NCBI GenBank assembly: GCA_019322855.1
Contig: JAHWIA010000001.1
Location: 1-27,851, forward strand
Origin: Candidatus Woesearchaeota archaeon
Lineage (GTDB): Archaea; Nanobdellota; Nanobdellia; Woesearchaeales; WJKV01
Direction: 5' to 3'
Length of the DNA: 27,851 bases
In this document: positions 12,401 through 24,400 of the stretch, in pieces
Layout: each line of letters starts with the position of its first letter
How positions within the stretch are numbered: position 1 is the stretch's first letter
Program-made: the position numbers and the translations under genes
The notes under the pieces: model-generated
What the model was told of the DNA's origin: nothing
The model's database searches: none
The model's input: only the letters and a program-made list of their open reading frames with translations

Positions 12401-15400
12401 GTTATTAGAGATAAGAGAGACTGTGCTTGACAGAACCACAAAGGTTGCAGAAGGTAAAACTAGATCCAATGACATCTTCAAGCCTGGACAGATGGAAGGC
12501 TTGACAGCTGCTGAGAAGGATGCATTGATTGTGAGCGAATCTACAGGCGAGATGTCTGTGAGAGATTTACTCAAGAACCTGAAGAAAGATGCTGGAATAG
12601 ATGGTAATAAGGCTCCTGATGTCAAAGTTGATGTAAAGAAAAATAGATTAAAAGATTATGACAGTGCAGAAGAGTTCTATAAAAGCAAAGGCATCACGAG
12701 AGAACAAGTAGAACAGTTCAATAAATATCTTGACAGTGTTGAAGACATGCTTGGATTCAAGATCGATGCAACTCAAGTCAGGGCATTGTTGGATGCCCAT
12801 GGCAATATGAATGTTCTGATACAAGCAGTAACTGGAATAGGAAAGACAGCAGTATTGTCTCCTGCAATGGTATTGTATGAATTGCAGATGGGTGCAGGAA
12901 GAATCACTGTGCACCAGCCTAATGAGATTACAAGGGCGAGAGAAGTAGAAGCGATGAGGGAGAAATTAAAAGACATGTATGGAGAAGACGCTGTTGCTGA
13001 TCTTGCAGAAGCTGTCAAATTGATTGAACAAGGCAGGGCTGCAGAAGCAATGGCAATGATCGAGAAGGCAAGAGTTGTGTATGCAGATCCTAGCACTGAA
13101 TTAAGCTTGTTGAAGACTGCACTAGAAAAAGGCGGTGTTGAATCTATGAACAGGGCAGCAAGAGAAATCTATGATTTGGTAGAGAAAGGTTCATCACACT
13201 TATTGGATGAAGCACATCTATTGAACAAGGCGAGCGACTTGCAGATTACTCTTGAAACAGTGAGACAGGGCACTATTGCAGAAGGTATATCAAGAGTAGA
13301 TAATGTTCTGAAATTGGATGCTGCATTGGAAGCATTGGGAGTTGAGATGGGTCTAGAAGGAGGAGTGTTTAAAGTCACAGATTCTAACAGAATATTCTCA
13401 AAAGAGTTCAAGGCAGAATTGCAGAGAATAGAAAGTTTGAGGGAAACAATCAGGTCAAAACAAGAAGCATTGGATAAAACTACTGACCCTGCACAAAGAG
13501 ATGCATTGTGGTCAGAGATAAGGCAATCCTTGCGGCAGCTAGAAACAACTTTGAGTGACAGGGCCAGCAGGACGCAAGCTGAAACCTTCACCAAGGAAGC
13601 GATTGCTGAATTCAAGAAAGCATTTGGTGTTGAAGAATTCACTCCTGAACAGATTGACATGTTAAACAAGCTTAAGGATGTACTGAACTGGAAAGAGGAT
13701 GCTAATTTCAAGATGTTCACTGATGCAACAGGAGAGAGAAGACCGGTTCCTGTCAGCGGCGAGAACAGGGCTGCAGCGCCTCATTTGAGCTTTGGAGATG
13801 CTACTATAGAAACATTATTGCATCATCTGACAAGAAGGCCTGCAAGAGGCGAATCTCTTGATGCTCATAAGAAAACATTGCTAGATCTAAAAGTCAGCAC
13901 TGATACAAATAGAATTTTATATCAGGAAGTTTTGAGTGACATACATCGTTCTGGCCAGAAGAAAATCTTCATGACTGCTACAGAACAGATGGAACGTTCA
14001 TCATTAGAAGCACAGTTCGGTACAACAACTGTGGTTTCTGAAGTTGGCTTTGGAAGATTCGCATCAGAAGGAATCTTCAATAGAGTGGCCAGGATATTTA
14101 CACCAGACAGATTGATCAAGACTGCAGAAACAGAAGGCCTGAAAGGAAGGGAACGTACTGAAAATACTGATCTCGAAGGAAGGATAAAGAATTATGAAAA
14201 AGCATCTGATGTCTCAATTGAAACGTCAGATGTAGAAGTATGGAGTATTGACGGCGAATACAGTGCAAGAGTAAGGCAGGTTATTGAAACTGCACAGAGA
14301 GGAGAATTACCAACTGATGTTCTTGTAGTGAGAGACACAGATTCTGGCGGTTATCTAAGATTTACTGCTAAGGACGGTTTCAGGACAGGCAAAAAGATAT
14401 CATCGAGCGAAGCGCAGAGGTCGTTCATAGATAACAAAGGGAAGAGAGTAAAGATTGTGACTAATGAGATAGAGGCTGTAGATTTCAAGACAGAAAGATC
14501 AATGATTGAGAATTCATTGAGAGGTGTAGATAGGGCTATTGTAGACAGTATAATAAAAGAATTTGTGGCAAGAGGAGAGATAAGTGCAGAGCCTAAGAAG
14601 TTTAAGGTAATAAATACCAAAGATATAGAATCTCTAGAACAGGCACTTGGAAGGATGAGAAGTTCCTTTGATACTTTAGAATTGATTACATTAGGGAAAG
14701 AAGCGCCTACTACATTGGAAGGAATGGTAGAGAGTGCAATAACAAAGGCAATGGCAAAAGGTCTTGCAGAATCAAGGACTAATAACTTGAATTATGATAT
14801 GAAGCAGGTTGACAGGATAGGTATACAGAACATCAGGGAAGCATTATTTACAGAGACTGCTGATGGACAAGCTGTGCTTAAAATCTGGGACAAAGCAAAG
14901 GTTGAACATAGTGAAGGAAGAGGAAAGCTTGCAGAAAGCTTTGAGACTCAATTGCGTGAGAGTAAAGGATCATTAGAGGGAAGATTACAGAGCGAGTCAA
15001 CATTCTTTAAAGAACGAATTTCAAGAGGCAAGGAAGCAAGAAGTGAATTGTATGAGAAAGATGGCAGTGGAAGATTAAAGATAAAGGCAGAAGAACTGTT
15101 CGATCCGTTGACCGGTGAAATGAAGGCTGAATATAGAAGACTTTTCTCTGAAGAGTTCTTGCGATTGAAACCAGAGAGCCAGAGAAGATTCCTAGACATG
15201 TCAGATTATGAACCGGGAAGACTTGATCTGACAAGGACAGGAGAGTCAAAGACTTTCCTTGAGTCTATGAATTATAGAGATATACATAATGCAATAGAAG
15301 TGAGAAGGACATCAGAGAGCTATAATGAATTCACAGCAGGCGCGAAACCTGATGTTGTTGTGAGGGCAGAAGCTAAAGCTCGTGAGACCGTGACTCAGAC

Positions 15401-18400
15401 AAAGGATGGCAAGATAATGTTCAGGGAAACAGAGGTCACGCCGGAATTATTGAAATCGAATCCTGCTTTGAGAGAAGAAATATTGGCCAAGTTTGGAGAC
15501 AATCTGGCATCATTAGGTGCGTTGATGAACCAGCGTAAGGAAGATGAAGAAATTCTTGGATTACTTCAGGAAGATTATGCTAGCAATTTAGATATAGATA
15601 CTGAGTATGTGAGAACTGCAACTGCCTCTGATAGATTTAATGTAATGAGAGACATGGGTGCAAAATATCAGGAGAATATAGCTATATTGACTGCATTGCA
15701 ACAAGTTCTGCCAGAGAATGAAGTTATAGACATGATCGGCCAGATGAATGAAGTGATTCAACCTCCAGAAGAAGAAGTCTCAATCCCTACAGAAGGTCGG
15801 ATGTTTGACATGGCAGATGTAGGAATTGATACTTCATTAGAGACAATAGTTACACAGGAAGCATTTGATATAGGAGCTTCTGTGAATTCGCTTGTCAATG
15901 AATATAATGAAATCGTTTCCAGTTATGGAACAGAATCCATAAGTGCAGAGCAAGCCCGAAGCGAAGTACTAAGCATGAATGAGAAATTAGATGGTGTTGC
16001 AAGAAGGTTGCAGCAACTGCCAGATGATCATCCTGATAGAAAAGATTTAGCATTAAAGTTCAATGAAATGCGCGCACAATCAAACAGATTGGAAGGCTTC
16101 CTTGATGAAAAGATAAGGGTTGCACCTACTGTCGCGCCTGAAATCGCAATTCCTGAACAGACTGTATTAGATAGGGCAGAACTTACAGCAGTACCACAAT
16201 ATAGAATTGCAGGAGAATGGAAGCGTGCGTATGCTGATGTGGATAATTTCTTGAGAGAGAAAGGAGTTCCTGCTGATGTGGAAATCACAAGAGAGAATCG
16301 TCCAGCTCTTGTTGAACAGTATGCAAAAGACGAGATCACAACATTTATGAGATACCAGAGAGCAGGCAGATTTGTTTCAAACACAGATGCGCAAGTTGCA
16401 TTGGATAAAGCCAGAGAAGAACTGAGACTGGAACGGGAGGCAAGAGTGGCTCCTATTGTTGAGGAAGAAGCTCCTACAATTGAAGCTGTTGACGCAGAAC
16501 TAAGGAGTTTGAATGAAAAGCTAACTGCCCTCAAGACTCGTGCAGAATCAGCAGAAACACTGCCAGAGGAACAGAAGAAAGCAGTTATTGCAGAAGTAAA
16601 AACAGAATTTGGAAGATTGATACAGGATTACAATGTTGCTATCTTCAGTTACAATAAGATGCCGCCTTCAGAAAGGGTAAGACTTTCATTAAACAAAAAT
16701 ATTGTTGATCGAAGCATGGAAGATATTTCAACTTTAACAGAAACAGAGGTCGCGAGAGTCGCACCAGAAATAATGCCAGAGGTTGAGAGGGAAGAAGTCG
16801 TCACAGAGAAGATTGAGCGCAGGATACCTACAATAGAAGAATTAAGGATTCCGACGCAGGAAGCTATTGGACAGCTTGCAGCTGCAGAACTGTTTGTGCC
16901 ATTGGATCCTGCTGACAAGGAGACTGCGAGGAAGTTCGCTACTGTTGATGCGCCGGTGATCATTAACTTGGTAGACATAATGGTAGAGAATGTCAAGAAC
17001 AGGGATTATGCAGATCGGGATTCAGGACTTAGACAGATAGATGAAGTATTAAGGAATTGGTGGGGCATACAGACAAAGATAGTTGCGATACAAGGAGAGG
17101 ATGCGTTCAATGATGTTATTGTGCAGTTCTATCATGCAAAAGGAAAATTGGATGCTGCAAGAGAAGCACTCGCCACAGGTACAGAGTATAGGTACGAGGA
17201 ACTGCCATTGAAGCCTAATGAAGTTGATTCTGGCGAATGGGCGATCATTGATGAAGAAAGATTGATACTGACGACAGAAGAGTTCAAGATAGTGTATAAT
17301 GCATATGCAAAATCCGCAAAAGCTGCAGAGTTCAGGGATACAATCATGGCATTCGCAGTAAAGCAGGAATTGAAAGATCCTGAAGTGATTGCTGAAATAA
17401 CCAAGGGTTTGACTGATCTTGGAAGATCAAAAGAAGATGTAGATGCAGTCATTAACAAACTTAAGGATGTTGGCATAAGAGTGCACAGGGATGATGTGAT
17501 TACACAGACAGATGCTGCTTACTGGGACTTCCACGAGATACTGCACGGTGTATGGGATACTTTGACGCCTGACCAACAGGCAGAGTTCAGGATTGCATTG
17601 GACAATCTGAAGAAAGACATCCAGGCAAACAGGCCTGAAATGTTAGACATACCAATGATACAGTTGATGCTCAATAATGTAGAAGAATTCTTTGTCATGA
17701 TTGCAACGACTGACCGATTCTCATTGACCACTGCTGATTTCAGCAGGCAGGACGAGACAATAGGCAAGATCATCTTCTTGTCAGACAGTCTGAGGAATTT
17801 CATGAACACTCCAACTTATAGGGAATTCACGCGTGACGCAAGAACAATACTGCACACTCAAAAAACAATGAAGGAATTGAGGGAACAGAAAGTTGAAGAA
17901 CAGAGGATCGCAGCATTAGAGGCTGCAAAGGCAAGAGAAGTTAGTGAAAGATCATCAATAATAAAGAATATCAGGAAAGAAGTGCCTACTGGACAGAAAG
18001 CTCCTGCAGCAGAATTTGATCTTGGAGAAGCTATTGCCAGACAATACAAGATATCAGAAGACATGGATGAGGCAGGAATAATGTCATTGATGAGAGCTGC
18101 ACTGGAATTATACCAGACTCCAGAGCAGGTCGACAGGATGATACAGAGCCTTGACCAATTGCCAGGTGTAGAAGCTGCAGAATTAGAGAACTACAAGTCA
18201 AGACTGCGTCGTTACGCAAGACACATTGCGACAATGAAAGGCCTGCTTCCTGCGATCGAAGGCTATACTGAATTCTATGATGAACATTATGAGGCTAATA
18301 AAGAACTTGTGGAATTAGTGAGAACCTTGAATGCTGCTGAGAAAGATGTTCAGCTGAATATCAATACTATGAATAGCATTTCCAAGATCATTGAATCTAT

Positions 18401-21400
18401 CAATTATGAGATAAATGACATCCAGAAAGTAATGAAGGCAAGGGAAAATATAATCAGAAACTTGCAGATTAAGCTGAGCCATGAGCGCACTTATCCTTCG
18501 GATGCGAAAAGAGTAGCGCGGGCAAATGAATATGTTGCACAGATTGAAGAACAGCAGGCATTGCTCGAACAAGAACAGAAATTGCTTGAGCAGAAGAGGG
18601 ATGAGAGAGAAGAAGTACAGAAGAGGTCAAGAGCAATAATAAAGGAAAATATGGATGGTGCGCTTGCAGTTATAGGAGAAGCAGTAAAGACTTATTCACA
18701 GTATTCTTCGACTGTTATAGAGAATCCTGCAATTGACAGAAGATACAAGGATCTTGCAAGGCAGATAAGATACAGGGACTTCTTGATGAGATTAACTGAT
18801 CTACAAAGAAAGTCCATAAGAGCGCTCGCAGGAACTGTCACTCAAGGAGACGCAATAATTTCGCAACCTGATGAGAATTTCAATGTAGTTGACCAGGCAA
18901 TGGTCAATGACTTCATCACTTATCTTGAGAAAGTAGGTTATGAGTTCAGGCCAGAGGACCATCCTGTTCCTACAAACATGATCCTGAATGACAAGTATTT
19001 CCGGGCTATCAGTGATCTGGAAAAGAAACTGCCAGGACTGCCTGCTTACGGCATAAAGGGAAGTGAAGAATCATTAGGACCTAGACTTAACCAGATACTT
19101 GCTCCATTAGTCAGAGAAGGCATAATCAAGGATGAGAGAGACATGACTTTATTGCAGGACCTGATAATGGAGATTGTCAGGAATAAAGAATTCATACCAT
19201 TGATGTCTTATGACGATCCGAGCACTGGAGCATTGCTTAATTACATTTATCTTGACGAGAACAATAATGTGGTTGACAATTACCAGCTTAACGTGGATCT
19301 GACAACCAGTCTTGCAGGCGACAATTGGGAGAAATTGTCTCTATTGATCACACTAAAGATGATCGATGACTGGAAGTTAAATAGAGAGATGGGCAAGTTC
19401 TATGAAGCAAGAACAACATTGATGCAGAGATTAAGGGAACGGTTCTTATCCAGGAACAATTACAGAAGAGCCACTACAGAAGATCTTGAACTGCCTGCTG
19501 TACAGGCAAAGATAAAAGAAGTGCAGTCCCAGGTCAAGAAATTGGTTGGCGTGTTCGAGGAGGCAGAGGCAGAAGGCACTGCGTTCGCAAAGATTATGCT
19601 GGCTGAAAGGATGGGTCTTGGCGGTCTTCCTCAATCAATGAATAATGAAGAATATGTTGCAACTGTTGTGCGGCCATTGGTACGGTCGCTTGCAGAAGGT
19701 CTGGGAGAGGAGATGGATCCAGAAGAGATGACTGACCGCGCTGCAAAGACTATCTTTAAATTGATGCTTGAAAGGGACATCAGGCCTGGCGACATCTTGT
19801 CAGAACTTAACTTGCTCGAGGATGTAAGGCCTGAGAACCTTGCAGAATTGAAAAGGGTTGCAAATTATGCAGAGATATTGCAGGATGCTGATCTGACAGA
19901 AGAAATGCGCGAGAAAGACGGACTGTTCAATCAGTTCTATATAGATTATATCATATTAGCAGATATTGAAACTCAGTTGAGCTTCTATCAGGGTGTCAAT
20001 GATTATGAACAAAAGATACTTGAAGCCAGCAAGATCAGTGACTTTCAGGAGCAGAAAGATACTTTGGATGCATTGCTCGCAGAAATAGAAAACTTCAAGG
20101 AAAAGTATGCAGAAGAATATATAGAATCTGCAGATGTAAGCGACAGATTGGAAAGATCTGTTGAACAGGCATGGTCCATCATTGAAGATAGGAAACTTAT
20201 TGAAGTTAAGACTCCGCAGGATCTTGAGGCTCTGGTTATTAACCTCGATGAATCATTGACAGAACAGCCAGGATGGACAGACGAAGACTTCTACCAGAAC
20301 ACAATTCTGAACAGGAATAAGATGCATAACTTGGATGTTCTAGTGAGGCTTGCTTCTAGATATAGTAGGATTCCTGATCTAGATGTTAAGAACTTGAACA
20401 GGATGTTCGGCGAGATAGCAGATGACATCATGACCCTGAAGCAAGGAGAAGTGATGAGGCTCGATCACATAATGCTCAAGTTGAGAGGTCTTAAGGCTCT
20501 TAATTCAAGACTTGGTCATGACGGTGCGACAGAGGAATTGATCAAGATCTTCAGGGAGATTGCCAAGACAGAAGAATTGACAGATGACGAGCTGGCAGCT
20601 ATGCAGAAACTGTTCGTGGCAATGAAGACCACAAAGGTTGATGTCATCCCTGACGGATTAGAAGGCAGGGCAGTGCCTGATGTCGACGGCGTACTGTTGT
20701 ATGAGGAAGGATTGACAGCAGGCGAGATAAGTACAATAAAGAACATACTGGAGAAGGCAGGAAAAGTCATTGAACTTGAGCCTGGCCAGACACTTGAACA
20801 GATGCTGTCAGGTGTCGGCAAGAAATATTACATTGAAGTTACTGATGAAAGTTTACTGAATTATGACCAGCTCGGCAAGTTGCTCACAAACTTGCATAGA
20901 GATGCTGTTGTCGCTTCACATTATGCAGATGCAAAAGATGCATTATCTTTAGTTGACGCAATAACCAATGATCAGGTTGACCAATACATCAAAGATCTGA
21001 TTGGCCAAAGTCAATACGTAAAAGCAGCAGAGATTATCGACAGCTTTGCAGTGACAGAAGAGAATAAGATTGTATCTGCAGAAAGACAGTTGCGAGAGAT
21101 CAATGCAAAGATCGCAGAAGTAGAAGCTGCAGAGACTGCAGAATTAAGAAGACAAAAGATACAAGAACTGAGACAGATGGTAAGGAAGGCAAGGAGGGAC
21201 ATCACTGGCCATCCTAAGTTCCTGGCAGCAATAATGGGCGAGGTTCTTCACAAGGTGCTAAAAGGCAGGATCGATAGAGGAGAGATTCCTGCAAATGCAA
21301 AAGTCACAGAAATAGATGTACACAGCATGGGCAATGACAATGTCAATGCTGTCTTTATGAATGTATTGCGATATGCAAGAGGAGAGATTTCTTATGATGA

Positions 21401-24400
21401 ACTTAAGCACACTGTAGGTGATGACAGGGACAAGGATCTTGCGATTTATCTCGGTCTTTTGGGACATCCAGAATCAATCGGGAAAGAACAATTGACTGGT
21501 TTGACAGAGACAGACCTGGCAACATTGGCAAGAGTATTGAAGAGCATAACCGGCAAAACTATAGAACCAAATCTTGATGCTGTCTGGTCTGCAATGGATC
21601 CTGTATTAAAGAGCACGCAGAGGATGTACGGTCTTGGCGGTGACGAGGTTGCAGGCTATGAGACCAATCCTAAGAAAGTGCTTCTCCTGCTGAGATTGGT
21701 GCACATGCTGACGGGCAAGGAGACCGGTCTTAAGATCAGAGCAGGTGCAGGCTTTGGCCGTGCTGCAGAAGGCAGGCCTTACAAAGTGCAGGACGATGAA
21801 GCAGAGAAAGCTCAATTAGTGACAAAAGTATTGAAGGATTCTGAGCTTGATCTTGACGAGCTATTCATGTACGAATATGGAGAGCCATTGTCAGATGTTG
21901 CAGCTGCAGAAGTAATGAAGATATTGAATGATAGATTGAAAGAGATGAAGGATGAAAAAGAACGTACAGAAGTCAAGGTCACGAAACTTGCGAATTCCAT
22001 GGATGCTGATTCGCTCGTGATGTGGAGGCTTGCTCTGGATGTAGATAATCATCCTGAAAGAGCAACCTGGCTGAATCAGTTCGCAGCAGAGGCGCGGGCA
22101 TTGAAAGCTACTGTGAAATCAACAGGACCAGAAGTCGCAGAACTTGAACAGGAAAAAGACATGCAGTTTGAGACTGCAGAGGAACCAGAAGTTGCAGTGC
22201 CTGCAGAAGTCATTATCCAAGGAACAGTGGATGTGAAAAATGTCCTTTCATTTGAAGGATTGCAGGGAGATACATATGTTATAGAACATGAAAATGTAAA
22301 GCATCTTGTAAAGAAGAACAAGAATGATTTCTGGTATCCAGAAGCAGTAAGAAACATGCAGAGAACTCCGACAAAGTCAGAGCTGGACGAAGCGACAAGA
22401 TATTCATTGATTGCAGCAATAAGAGAAGCCATCTTCTTCAAGAGAACAGAATCCATTGACGGCATACCTGGTCTTGTTGAAGTTGTTGTGTATGATAAGG
22501 GCGAAAGGATAATTATGACTGAATTAGACGATCTTGAAGAATACTATGATAGATTGCTTGAAGGAACTCCTGGAGATGAGATGTATGAAGCTGTAGATGT
22601 CTATCAAGTAATGGAGCTTGTAGAGGGAAGAGGACTTAAACACGGAGCAGGCATTACAATTGATAATTTCAAGGACCATCTTGCAAGAGGAGGTTCATTT
22701 GATGTAAAAGAACTCAATAGGTTCACGAAGAATATCTTGGAAGAATTGCATAAACTAGGAATTGTGCACACAGATCTTCATGCGAACAACATATTGGTAG
22801 ATAGAGAAGGACGACTGCATTTGATTGATCTTGGACTGGCAAATACAAGGGCAGAACTTGGTGATGAAAGATTCGAGTCTGCTGTCCAAGCTGAAAATAG
22901 AAGAGTGGCGCCTCATTTGAAAAGGATAGAACTACAATATTATAACAGCAAGATGCCAGAGACAAGAATAGGTATAAAGAGAAGCACGATAGACCAAGTA
23001 ACATCAAGATTATTGCCTCCAAGACTGAAACAGATGGGTATTGACAAAGAATTGGTAGATACATTAAAACGATTGAAACAAAACAAAAATCTTGTTCAGC
23101 AGATGGAAGACCTGACTTCTGCAGATGACTTTGATGTGAATGCAGCAGCAAGATTGAAACGTGATCTGGAGAGCACGATAAGAGACATACTTTTAGAGAA
23201 GGCAAAGGCAAGGCCTGAGGTTGAGGCAAGGATCAAGGAAACGCCAGAACTGCTTGATGATAGGATTGCTCTGGAATCAAGCTTCATACTGAACAATATC
23301 TTGATCCATCATCTAAAGGATAAAGTAAGATCTGACATTAGTATGACTGATGATTATCTTGACAAGGTCTTCCAGTTCTATACAGTATATGATAAGGCTT
23401 CCAAAACTTATAGAAGTGTTGACAGAAATCTATTGGATGCTTTGCATGACGATTTCAAATTGAGATTGACGCCTCTTTATGTCAAGAGAGTCAAGAGAGG
23501 ATTTGACAGATATGTAGATGATGAACTAATCCTAAAATTCAACAACGTAGTTCTTGACTACAAAAACCGCAAGAAAGCACAGCCAGAAGAAGCTCCAGTG
23601 TTTGCACAGCCTGTTGTTGAGGAATTGTCCTTGGAAGAGACGATTGTGAGAGATATCGAAGATCCTGCAACTCTATTAGGAGAAGGTGCACAGGCTTATA
23701 CTTATGTTGTTGAGCATGGAGGAAAGAAGCATCTTGTGAAGAAGATAAAGAGAGATCCGGTGCCTCTTATCAAGGAAGCAATAGCGCTTATTGAACTTGC
23801 AGGAGTTGATAATATCCCTGGGTTCATACAGTTTGTCAGGGTTGTTGATGGCAGACCTGAAGTGATAGCCACAAAAGAAGATCTGGAGAATCTTTTGGCA
23901 GAAGTACGTGGAAGAATACTGACTGAACAGGACTTCTTGCTTGTCACAGATCTGGTTGAAGGAGAAGGTAAGCTTGGTGCAGCATTATCGCTTGCAGATT
24001 TGATTGATATGGGTGAAGTGGTAACAGATGATATGATAGACGAAACTCTTGCAATATTAGACAATATACATTCTAGAGGATGGTTACATGGAGACCCTAA
24101 TCCTGAGAATGCCCTTTTTGATAGAGAAAGAATAGCTTCTATTATTGATCTTGGTTTTGCCAAGAGGCGAGAAGAGGTTGCTGATTTCGAAACAGAAAAA
24201 AGAAAAGAGATTCTTAAGGTTGTAAATGGCATGATTGCCCAGATATATACTATCGCAGAAAGAGAAAATAAGAGGATAGATCCAAGTACTATAATGGCAA
24301 TTCAGGAAATCGCGCGGAATTATTACTTGGAAGACAGCCAGGAATATCCTGCGCTTGCTTATGCACTGCGTTATCCAGAAACCGCGTTCTTGATTGCTTT

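Noticed and set aside
3690..12440. SMC/Rad50-type ATPase because of very long coiled coils
   Set aside because: No N-terminal Walker A or C-terminal LSGG-type signature flanks the coils; the ATPase that follows is of the SF2 type.
13169..13720. Minus-strand frame of 183 codons, with similar ones at 23702-24232 and 16028-16534
   Set aside because: All overlap recognised domains of the + strand protein (ATPase core, kinase 2, helical modules) and have low-complexity Ser/Leu-rich products.
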